A stretch of 35,482 nucleotides of DNA from Halogeometricum pallidum JCM 14848. GTDB taxonomy: Archaea; Halobacteriota; Halobacteria; Halobacteriales; Haloferacaceae. Every line of letters starts with the position of its first letter. Position 1 is the stretch's first letter. The notes under the pieces are model-generated. The model had not been told where the DNA came from, ran no database searches, and saw nothing but the letters and a program-made list of their open reading frames with translations. Where the stretch lies: assembly GCF_000337095.1 (NCBI RefSeq), contig NZ_AOIV01000034.1:1-35482 (forward strand). Direction: 5' to 3'. Shown in pieces: positions 7,572 through 14,924 of the stretch. Made by a program: the position numbers and the translations under genes.

Positions 7572-8386
7572 GCTTCCACCTCCGTCGGCGGAGTTTTCTC
7601 GAAGGTCTCGTCAAGTAGATCGGCGATATCGTTGAATAGCGCGCGGGCGTCTTCGACGCGCTTGTTCTCCTTGCTGAAGCCGAATATCGATACGCCTTCA
7701 CCGATCGATTGCGAGAGATCCGTCCGCTTTGGGATCTCGAAGACAGGCAGCGAGTAGGCTGACTGGATTTCCTCGATCGTACTTCGATGTTCGGCGTTCT
7801 GTTCGACCCGGTTGCAGACGATAGCGAGGCGGTTGACGTCTCCGTAGGCTGGTTCGAGGGACTGGAGCTGTTTCGCAAAAATTCGGAGACTATTGGCGTT
7901 GAGCTTCTCGGGAAGGACTGGAATGATAACGTTTCCCGTCGCGACGAGGGCATTATCGGTGAGAACATTGAGGGACGGGGGAGTATCGACGACGATGTAG
8001 TCGTAGTCCATCTCGAGTTTGTCGAGAGTCATTCCCAGTCGCTCTCGGCTCTTGGGCGCTTCGAGCAGCGTCTGGATGTTCTTATTGTTCGCGAGCTTCT
8101 CACTAGCGGGGAGAATATCGAACTCTTCGTGCTCGACGATGATGTCGTTTACCGACTCCATCTGATCGAAGTCAAGCACGTCGAAGAGCGTGGTCCGATC
8201 GGTATCATAGTACAGGTCGCTGTAGCCAAGCGAGCAGGTGAGCCCTCCATGGTAGTCGATATCGACCAGGAGGACGTTGTATCCTCTCGCGGCAAGTGCG
8301 CCGCCAGTATGGATGACGTCGGTTGTCTTCCCTGCGCCCCCCTTTTGATTCGCCACCGTGATTCGTGCGGTATTGGTGTCAGTCAT
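7568..8386 (-). CDS. parA: ParA-type partition ATPase
   Basis: A 272-residue ParA/Soj/MinD-family ATPase for plasmid partition. The deviant Walker A KGGAGKTT is at residues 15-22 and keeps the signature lysine; the ARITVANQKGG lead-in is typical. VLLVDIDYHGG (A') and YIVVDTPPSLN (Walker B) follow. The length matches small type Ib/Soj-like ParA proteins with no N-terminal DNA-binding domain, so autoregulation would come from the partner gene, which overlaps by ATGA. Repeats in the 280 bases upstream are a candidate centromere. ATP-driven positioning of the replicon on the nucleoid is inferred from the family. Confidence 0.93.
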   Translation of the reverse strand: MTDTNTARITVANQKGGAGKTTDVIHTGGALAARGYNVLLVDIDYHGGLTCSLGYSDLYYDTDRTTLFDVLDFDQMESVNDIIVEHEEFDILPASEKLANNKNIQTLLEAPKSRERLGMTLDKLEMDYDYIVVDTPPSLNVLTDNALVATGNVIIPVLPEKLNANSLRIFAKQLQSLEPAYGDVNRLAIVCNRVEQNAEHRSTIEEIQSAYSLPVFEIPKRTDLSQSIGEGVSIFGFSKENKRVEDARALFNDIADLLDETFEKTPPTEVEA

Positions 8387-8407
8387 TATCTTCGTTTCTC
8401 TCGTTGT

Positions 8408-8665
8408 GTTCGTTTCGTTCGTTATGGTCGTTTAGTTCGGTGCGTTCAGTGAGAGTGTTTCACTCGGTGAGAGGATTACTACGATGTTAAAACCAACTGT
8501 TCGTTTCGCTCGTTGAAGTGAATTCACGCGTTTCAATCACGTCTTCCGTTCCGTTCGTTTTGTTCGTTTCTGCCATAGACCGGCCAGAGACAACCAGTTC
8601 GTTTGGATAGTTCAATTCATCAACCTCGTTCACCTATCCTCTTCGTTCTATTCGTTTCGCTCGTT
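8408..8665. repeat. Iterated 16-bp repeats upstream of parA, candidate centromere
   Basis: Four copies of [GA]TTCGTTT[CT]G[CT]TCGTT lie at 8408-8423, 8499-8514, 8553-8568 and 8650-8665, with many shorter TTCGTT pieces between them. A fifth near-copy in reverse orientation is at 17390-17405. Placement upstream of a parA operon suggests a parC/parS-type site. The gap 8387-8765 holds no gene. Confidence 0.6.
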
Positions 8666-8799
8666 TCTTTCGTTTCGGCAAGGGTGGTCGGCACCTTCGG
8701 TGGGGATGGCGAAGCTGGATGGGATAGTCAGTTGAGAAGGCTGCGTTCTTAAGCCGATCGCGAACGGTGAACCCGCCGACACAGCCATCGTCACCGGGC

Positions 8800-9687
8800 G
8801 TCCAGCGGCGCCGGCAAAACGTGCATCTCACAGTTCGTCACCGAACGACTACCGGGAAGAGGTCCTCGACGTTGAGACTACCTACGTCAACTGCTGGCGC
8901 AACTACACCTGATTCCGGACACTCTACCAGATCCTCGACGACCTCGGCGCCACTATCGACATCCACCGGCAATCGACGCCGCACGATGAACTCGTCGACC
9001 GCCTCCAGCAGCACGATGGCCCGCGAACGGTCGTCATCCTCGACGAGGTCGACCAATTGGAGGACCCCAGCGTCATCTACAACCTCCACAGCCTCCCGCA
9101 GTTCGCAATCATCTGCATCGCGAACAAGGAAGAGGAGCTGTTCAGTCGCGTCGACGACCGCTCGTGAGCCGGCTGCGCTCCAGCGAGTACGTCCGGATGG
9201 ACAAGTACCACGACGAACAGCTGTACGACATCCTGAGTGCTCGCGCGAAGTGGAGGCTCGACGAGGACGTCATCACCGACAACCAGCTCTACCGAATTGC
9301 CGACGTGGCCGCCGGCGACGCCCGCCTCGCAATCGGCATCCTCCGAACGGCCGCCGACAAGGCAGATCGCGAGAACCACGAGCGCATCACCGACGACATT
9401 CTCCTGAACGCCACCAAGGATGCCCGGGCCCAAATCAAGCAGAAGAGCATCGATTCACTCACTCCACATCAGCGGGTCGTCTACGATACCGTTCGCGAGC
9501 ACGGCCACTCGGCCCGAGCGAGATTCACGACCACTATACGGACGAGGTCGACGACCCGCGGACGAAACGGACAGTCCGGTCCTATCTCTCGAAGATGGCC
9601 CAGTACAACCTCCTCGAGGCCGAGGGCACGAGCCGGGATCGAGAATACGCAATCATTGAGTCACCGCCTGCCGCAACAACCACTTAA
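8800..9687 (+). pseudogene. Broken orc1/cdc6 (AAA+ replication initiator)
   Basis: Pieces of a short Orc1/Cdc6 protein can be followed through several frames. They are a Walker A (GAGKT at about 8808-8823), TTYVNCWRNYT followed by an in-frame TGA at about 8910, a Walker B VVILDEVDQL, a sensor-like ICIANKEE, then a frameshift near 9162 into SRLRSSEYVRMDKY and the lid region. A further frameshift near 9510 precedes the winged-helix end (PRTKRTVRSYLSKMAQYNLL). At least two frameshifts, probably three, and one nonsense codon make it inactive. The open frame across the region does not represent one protein. Its stop TAA at 9685-9687 lies within the TATA box of the following CBASS operon. Confidence 0.85.
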
Positions 9688-9689
9688 AG
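9683..9689 (+). promoter_or_regulatory. CBASS operon TATA box
   Basis: CTTAAAG sits 23-29 bases before the ATG at 9712, fitting a leaderless archaeal promoter. It overlaps the orc remnant's stop codon. Confidence 0.5.
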
Positions 9690-9711
9690 CATTCCAGAAC
9701 ATCGATACACT

Positions 9712-10836
9712 ATGACCACACTCCCCACACTGTTCGAGACCTTCCTGTCAGACATCCGCCCGCAGGATGAGCACAATGATGCCTACAAGGGGGGCCACGA
9801 AACCCTCCGCGATCACTTGCAGAATGACGATGACATTAACGAGTTCTACGTTGCAGACTTTCTACAGGGGAGCTATCGTCGGTGGACGGCACTCAGACCG
9901 CAGGAAGACGAGGAATCCGACGTTGACGTCGTCTTTGTCTCTGATCTCAGCAGTGACCTTGATACCCACGCAGCGCTGGAGAAATGCGAGCCGTTCCTGA
10001 ATGAACACTATGAGGGACAGTGGGAGCCGAATGCCCACTCCTACAAAATCGAGGAAGAGAAGGTGGAGATTGATCTCGTCTTGACAGCGGCACCGAGCGA
10101 GGCAACACGTGAAGCCGTCAAATCACTGGGTTCATTGGACGTGGGAACAGCCCTGAGTCCGGACGACCTTTCGACCGTGGCAGAGGCCCTCAATATGTCG
10201 GCAGATGGTGACGACGAGTGGAAGGACGAACCGCTCAAGATTCCACATCGAGATGAGAACGAGTGGGAGAATACCCATCCCCTCGCGGCTATCGCCTTCA
10301 CCGTTAATAAGAACGATATCACGGATGGCCACTACGTGAACGTCGTCAAGGCCATCAAATGGTGGCGGCGAACGAAGACACCTGACGTCGAAGGACCGAC
10401 GAGCTATCCCCTCGAGCACATCGTTGGCCAGTGCTGTCCTGATGATATCGACAGCGTCGCCGAGGGCGTGACAAGGACGCTCGAAGAACTCACACGGCAG
10501 TTCAAGACCGAAGCAATGGCTGAGGAAGCCCCTACCCTGCCTGCTCACGGTCTCCCGAGAACCTCCGAGAATGACGTCCTCAAACAAATCGACGGGAAAG
10601 ATTTCGCGGCGTTCTACGATGAGGCAGAGGATGCCGCAGAACTCGCGCGGACAGCACTGGATGAGGAGGACAAAGAAACATCGAGGGATTACTGGTACCA
10701 GCTCTTCGGTGAAAAATTCCCTCCCTTCGGAAGCGACGACGATTCTGACGACGGAGGGGAGAAAGCCATGTCAGTAGGGTCGTCCTCACAGGTAGAGGAT
10801 CCATCTGACCACCAGTTCGCCGTGTCGGACAGCTGA
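9712..10836 (+). CDS. cdnA: CBASS CD-NTase, cyclic oligonucleotide synthase
   Basis: A 374-residue cGAS/DncV-like nucleotidyltransferase, the phage-sensing enzyme of CBASS. The N-terminal helix leads to the G-S motif LQGSYRRWTALRP (Gly53-Ser54), then the metal-binding pair in SDVDVVFV (Asp70, Asp72) and the third acid in VEIDLVL (Asp121). All three catalytic carboxylates are present. The helical domain includes VVKAIKWWRR and PTSYPLEHIV, typical of the family. On infection it should make a cyclic di- or trinucleotide; the SAVED effector downstream favours a cyclic trinucleotide. It is first in a three-gene operon, 8 bases before the next start. The C-terminal 40 residues are acidic and disordered. 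The exact CD-NTase clade cannot be assigned by eye. Confidence 0.93.
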   Translation: MTTLPTLFETFLSDIRPQDEHNDAYKGGHETLRDHLQNDDDINEFYVADFLQGSYRRWTALRPQEDEESDVDVVFVSDLSSDLDTHAALEKCEPFLNEHYEGQWEPNAHSYKIEEEKVEIDLVLTAAPSEATREAVKSLGSLDVGTALSPDDLSTVAEALNMSADGDDEWKDEPLKIPHRDENEWENTHPLAAIAFTVNKNDITDGHYVNVVKAIKWWRRTKTPDVEGPTSYPLEHIVGQCCPDDIDSVAEGVTRTLEELTRQFKTEAMAEEAPTLPAHGLPRTSENDVLKQIDGKDFAAFYDEAEDAAELARTALDEEDKETSRDYWYQLFGEKFPPFGSDDDSDDGGEKAMSVGSSSQVEDPSDHQFAVSDS

Positions 10837-10844
10837 CGTCATAA

Positions 10845-13181
10845 ATGCCTCCCCACGAAATTACAGAAGCCGTCGCAGCCATCGCCGAACAGGATGGAGT
10901 CACCGTCCTCAAAGACCCATATCGACACGACAGCAACGGACGGTGGATTGTCAAGATCAGGCTTTGTCCAGACGACTTAGAACCCCATCCAGACGTGCCA
11001 CGCGAGACGGACTGGTATCTCCATCTACAGGATACGTACCCCGCCGGTTCAATTGGGATCTACCCTGCGGATCAAGAAGAGAACACCATTACCGCCACAT
11101 TCCCCCACCAGAAGCTGAACGTTGCTGGGAGCGACGATACTCCGTGGCGACGAGGCGATATCTGTGTTGCTCGGTATGGACACACCCTCAGTCAAACGGG
11201 AGCCACCGGCGAACCCAGCACAAGCCGTGATCGACTCTGTTGGCATATGGACCGAGCATTGCGGTGGTTAAGTAATGCTGCGAAAGGGGAACTCCGGAAA
11301 CCAGACGAACCGTTTGAAATCCCAGCCTTCGATACAAACTCGGCTTCGGCCACGACCATCGCATTCAACGAGACGCAGGAGTCGTTCTCAGACTGGAGGA
11401 CAATGTATGGACAGTGGGGGACAGTCGACCTCCGCTCGTTGCCAACTGCTGAGGAGACATACGCGACTGGTACGTTCAAAGACAACGACGATGAAGTCGT
11501 CTATCAGCCACAATGGGGCGGATACATCGATTCGAATCCTGATGACTCTGTTTCCGGAGCGTGGGCATTGTTAGAAGAGTTGCCGATTGAACCCCCGTGG
11601 GAGGCCCCGGAGACGTGGGAAGAGTTAGGCGTATTTTTCGATGGTACCGAGACTGACCCGTACGAACTACGGGCGAATATCAAGCCCGTGTTGGACGATG
11701 AACCGGTCAAGATTCTTCTAATCGGGTTCCCCATCCCAGCAACGGTCGACGGCAATCCCGAGATGATCTATTGGCAACCAATCGAGATCCAAGAGTTCAA
11801 AGATCCGAATGACCTTTCCGGCGGATTTCGAGATACTGGAAAGGGGCCTGAGATAGCCGAACGGCGGGAAGCAGGAGAGGAACAGATTCGGTGGCTGGAC
11901 TCGGACAACTGGTCGCATGAGCAGCTCACCAGACGCGGACATATGACGGAGTGGTTTCTGGATCGAAATATCGTGCTCATCGGAGCGGGAGCGCTCGGCA
12001 GTATGGTTGCCGAGAATCTCGTTCGAGCCGGCTGTCAGCAGCTTACCATCGTCGACAACGACACGTATGAGATCGGCAACGTGGCTCGCCACACACTAAC
12101 AATCGATAATGTGGGGCGAAACAAGGCGACAGCAATCGCGGACCGGCTTGAATCAATTGCACCGTACGCCCACGTCTTTGATGTGGATAGCGCCTTTCCA
12201 CCGAGCGGTGAGCTGCCGGAGCCAATCAGAGAAGCGGAGGTAGTAATTGACTGTACCGCGTCACGGGGAGTTCGTCGCGCTCTTGATGCGATTAGATGGA
12301 ATCAGCCGGTCGTGTTTTGCTCTGCGGCTATGGGTCGGCGAGCGAATCGGTTGTTCTGCTTCACAGCTTACTCACATACCTTTCCGTACAGCGATTACAA
12401 CGAGGCGTTCGATCCATGGCGGTTACAAGAACAGATCGAATGGGACGAAGATGAGGATGCCATCCCCGAGCGAGTCGGGTGCTGGCACCCAGCATCAGTT
12501 ATCCGAACGGACCGGGTGATGACGTGGGCAGGGACAGTGACACGACTTCTTGATCAGGCGACGGCATTGAGTCTGCGCGAGAATCACTTCACCGTACTCG
12601 AGACCGGTAGTGGCGACGAACTGCCGACCATTTCACAGGCCACACCCCCCTTCCAGGATGGAACAATATGGCGAGCACCGGAATCACCAATCACCGTACA
12701 GATTCCGGCCACGTGTCTTGAAGCGATGTATGAGCGCTGTCGGAAAGAACATCCCTGTGAAACGGGCGGTATTCTGGCTGGAACCGACCGTCTCGATGGA
12801 CCAGCACTGGTGGTTAATGCCCGAGACCCACCACAGGACTCTATTCAAGAACCAACTCGATTCCTCCGCGGAACCGACAAAGTCGAGGAGTGGCTCAAAG
12901 ACGCTAGGGAGAGCATCGGCATCGACTATCTCGGAGAATGGCACTACCATCCCGGCGCTTCACCCGATCTCAGTCGGGACGATCGGACTGCGATGAATGA
13001 AATCGCCGACGACGATGGCTACGACTGTCCCCATCCGCTCCTCTTCATCGTTGGTCAGGACGAAGACGGTCAGTTCACGATCAACGCCTATCTGTTCCAC
13101 GATAGTAAGGAATACGAGCAGTTAGAACGGATTGACAACCCAGATGCGGCTACAACTCTCAACGTCGGTGACGATACATGA
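10845..13181 (+). CDS. CBASS E2-E1-JAB fusion (Cap2-Cap3)
   Basis: A 778-residue protein joining the three ubiquitin-like conjugation modules of type II CBASS. Residues about 1-160 are an E2-like domain, with candidate catalytic Cys107 (RRGDICVA) after FPHQKLN; Cys132 is the alternative. Residues about 365-620 are an E1/ThiF adenylation domain: NIVLIGAGALGSMVAENLVR binds nucleotide, and Cys546 in VGCWHP is a candidate E1 cysteine. Residues about 630-770 are a JAB/JAMM isopeptidase with Glu in CETGGILAG, the zinc ligands HYHP (His700, His702), and the downstream Ser and Asp in SPDLSRDD. In known systems Cap2 conjugates the CD-NTase C-terminus to targets to prime it, and Cap3 reverses this. Here both activities are one chain. 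The stop overlaps the next ATG by four bases. Confidence 0.93.
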   Translation: MPPHEITEAVAAIAEQDGVTVLKDPYRHDSNGRWIVKIRLCPDDLEPHPDVPRETDWYLHLQDTYPAGSIGIYPADQEENTITATFPHQKLNVAGSDDTPWRRGDICVARYGHTLSQTGATGEPSTSRDRLCWHMDRALRWLSNAAKGELRKPDEPFEIPAFDTNSASATTIAFNETQESFSDWRTMYGQWGTVDLRSLPTAEETYATGTFKDNDDEVVYQPQWGGYIDSNPDDSVSGAWALLEELPIEPPWEAPETWEELGVFFDGTETDPYELRANIKPVLDDEPVKILLIGFPIPATVDGNPEMIYWQPIEIQEFKDPNDLSGGFRDTGKGPEIAERREAGEEQIRWLDSDNWSHEQLTRRGHMTEWFLDRNIVLIGAGALGSMVAENLVRAGCQQLTIVDNDTYEIGNVARHTLTIDNVGRNKATAIADRLESIAPYAHVFDVDSAFPPSGELPEPIREAEVVIDCTASRGVRRALDAIRWNQPVVFCSAAMGRRANRLFCFTAYSHTFPYSDYNEAFDPWRLQEQIEWDEDEDAIPERVGCWHPASVIRTDRVMTWAGTVTRLLDQATALSLRENHFTVLETGSGDELPTISQATPPFQDGTIWRAPESPITVQIPATCLEAMYERCRKEHPCETGGILAGTDRLDGPALVVNARDPPQDSIQEPTRFLRGTDKVEEWLKDARESIGIDYLGEWHYHPGASPDLSRDDRTAMNEIADDDGYDCPHPLLFIVGQDEDGQFTINAYLFHDSKEYEQLERIDNPDAATTLNVGDDT

Positions 13182-14425
13182 CTAACCCAACTGGCCGTGT
13201 ATTTCTCAGCTATAAGCACGAACAGACGGACGTCGCCAACTTCCTGCAAACGGAACTGGAGCGACACGGGGTGCCGATTTGGCGGGATATCTTCGATTTG
13301 AAGCCGGAGCCACTCAGAGATGAGATTATCGACCAGTTGGAGAACCCGGAAACTGCCAGTGGTATTGCGCTCGTCAGTGAGGGCGTATCCGACTCCGACA
13401 TCATTCTTAACGACGAGTTGCCGGGATTCAACAAGCGATGGGACAGTGATGACGAGTTTTTCGTGGTTGTTGTGCCATGTCCCGATATCAGCGTTGGAGA
13501 AGCGAAATCGATCCTTAACGAAGCTCCGATCCTCCACGGCTTTTCCGCCTGGAAAATGCTCCCCCTAGAGGCGACCACGTCTGACAAAGCAACAGATATC
13601 ATTGATGGAGTGTTATCAGAGCGGATCGAGCGGATAGATGGGTATTTGCCGGACGGTGAGCCTCTCGAATGTTCACTTGACACCTACGATTCGCCCGCTC
13701 ACGACATCGATCCCGCGATTGCTATCGACTGGTCAAGATCTTTCGAACATGGCCCACCATCCCAAGAAGTATGGAACCAGCGTCTACTCCCAGCTTTAAC
13801 CACGGTGGCGGACAGTCTCATTCAAAACGCATCGGGCCGCCCCCTCCGCTTCCGTGGCCGAACGCATCTTCCCGCTGCGTTCGCAGCCGGTTACTATCTC
13901 CCAACCACACGTCGTATCCAAGCAACGTGGATGCAACCCACTGGGCCCACCGGAATGACCGAATGGACGCTCGATATCGACGAAGAGGAAAGCGGGTTAG
14001 AAGGTGATCTTCAGCGACAACCGAATCACGGATCCGAGCTTGCTGTTCTCGTCAACATCGCTGCCGACGTGCAACCAGAGGTAGACCAGATGCATAACGA
14101 GCTTCCGGATTTCAATGGTGTGCTCAGATTGATACCAGAGGACGGGCCTGATGTGGAATTGTCCCCGGCACAGGCAGCCCATGCTGCAGATGTTTTCCGT
14201 ACCAAGGTACGAAACGCGGTTAAAGAACTGCCCAAAACATCGACTATTCATCTCTTCATGGCCGGCCCTACAGGGCTCGCCTTTTTCTTCGGACGAAAAT
14301 CAAACACACTCAGACCGATCCAGACCTACCTCTACAGCAAAGACGAGGGTCGGTACTATCCTGCTGGTCGATTACAGAATCAGTCACTTTCAGACGACTC
14401 AGGCACCGTCTCAGGAGATCAATAG
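13178..14425 (+). CDS. TIR-SAVED CBASS effector
   Basis: A 415-residue two-domain effector. Residues about 5-150 are a TIR domain: RVFLSYKHEQTDVANFLQTE forms the first strand and helix, GVPIWRDIFDLKP the BB-loop region, and GIALVSEGVSDSDI the next strand. Glu80 in LNDELP is a candidate NADase glutamate. Residues about 190-405 are a SAVED sensor (LPAAFAAGYYLPTTRRIQAT, then IHLFMAGPTGLAFFFGRK), the CARF-related fold that binds cyclic oligonucleotides. The expected action is oligomerisation on binding the CD-NTase product, NAD+ cleavage, and death or dormancy of the infected cell. It is the last gene of the operon, overlapping the fusion gene by ATGA. Thirteen residues after SAVED are probably disordered. 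Confidence 0.92.
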   Translation: MTNPTGRVFLSYKHEQTDVANFLQTELERHGVPIWRDIFDLKPEPLRDEIIDQLENPETASGIALVSEGVSDSDIILNDELPGFNKRWDSDDEFFVVVVPCPDISVGEAKSILNEAPILHGFSAWKMLPLEATTSDKATDIIDGVLSERIERIDGYLPDGEPLECSLDTYDSPAHDIDPAIAIDWSRSFEHGPPSQEVWNQRLLPALTTVADSLIQNASGRPLRFRGRTHLPAAFAAGYYLPTTRRIQATWMQPTGPTGMTEWTLDIDEEESGLEGDLQRQPNHGSELAVLVNIAADVQPEVDQMHNELPDFNGVLRLIPEDGPDVELSPAQAAHAADVFRTKVRNAVKELPKTSTIHLFMAGPTGLAFFFGRKSNTLRPIQTYLYSKDEGRYYPAGRLQNQSLSDDSGTVSGDQ

Positions 14426-14439
14426 CAAATCAGTGCCCA

Positions 14440-14699
14440 TTAGAAAGAGCCTCGAATCGGTCACGCCGCACCAGCGCGTCGTTTACGACATCGTTCGCGA
14501 ACACGGCCCGGTCGGACCGAGCGAAATCCACGAGCGTTATTCCGAGGCAGTCGATAATCCACGAACCAAGCGAACCGTTCGGGCGTATCTATCAAAGATG
14601 GCTCAATACAACCTCCGCGAAGCAGACGGATCCAGCCGAGATCGGGAATACACAGCCATCGACCAACCACCATCCACACTCGCTGATCAGGGTGATTAA
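14440..14699 (+). pseudogene. Orc1/Cdc6 C-terminal winged-helix fragment
   Basis: The segment from KSLESVTPHQRVVYDIVREH to the stop is a good Orc1/Cdc6 C-terminal winged helix (GPSEIHERYSEAVDNPRTKR, then YLSKMAQYNLREADG). It closely resembles the tail of the broken orc gene at about 9440-9687, diverged at many third positions, and has no AAA+ part. The frame runs open into the effector gene, but only this part is homologous and no start is evident. It therefore looks like the 3' end left beside an inserted CBASS operon, or a second orc gene replaced up to its tail. Confidence 0.8.
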
Positions 14700-14748
14700 G
14701 AAACTGATAGGTCGTGTTTTGTTGAGCGGAAAAAATGTACCCCCGTGA

Positions 14749-14755
14749 TTTATTA
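14749..14755 (+). promoter_or_regulatory. TATA box for microprotein-HEPN operon
   Basis: TTTATTA lies 25-31 bases before the ATG at 14780, consistent with a leaderless transcript. Confidence 0.5.
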
Positions 14756-14779
14756 CTGCAGGAGCGATTATGTCCTACT

Positions 14780-14902
14780 ATGAGCGCAAAGGGCCAGCTC
14801 CGTCGGTTCGAGAACAGGGCGCAGTTGCTGCGCCATATCTCTGAGGAGACCGGCACGGACATCGACACGCTTTGGGACGAGTACGAAGCTCAGGTCGAAT
14901 AG
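14780..14902 (+). CDS. 40-aa microprotein upstream of HEPN gene
   Basis: A short frame of 40 residues: MSAKGQLRRFENRAQLLRHI at the start and TDIDTLWDEYEAQVE at the end. It is compact and helical, basic at the start and acidic at the end. A TATA box at the right distance and a 22-base gap to the following GTG gene suggest a real two-gene operon. A small protein ahead of a HEPN RNase-like gene could be an antitoxin or a sensor, but no family is recognised. An overlapping ATG at 14770 in another frame encodes only about 20 residues. Confidence 0.55.
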   Translation: MSAKGQLRRFENRAQLLRHISEETGTDIDTLWDEYEAQVE

Positions 14903-14924
14903 AGCCCTTTGCAGTTTTTGACGC

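Noticed and set aside
8767-9687. A 306-codon open frame on the plus strand
   Set aside because: Most of it is Arg/Ser-rich out-of-frame reading of the broken orc gene; only the last 50 residues are in the orc frame.
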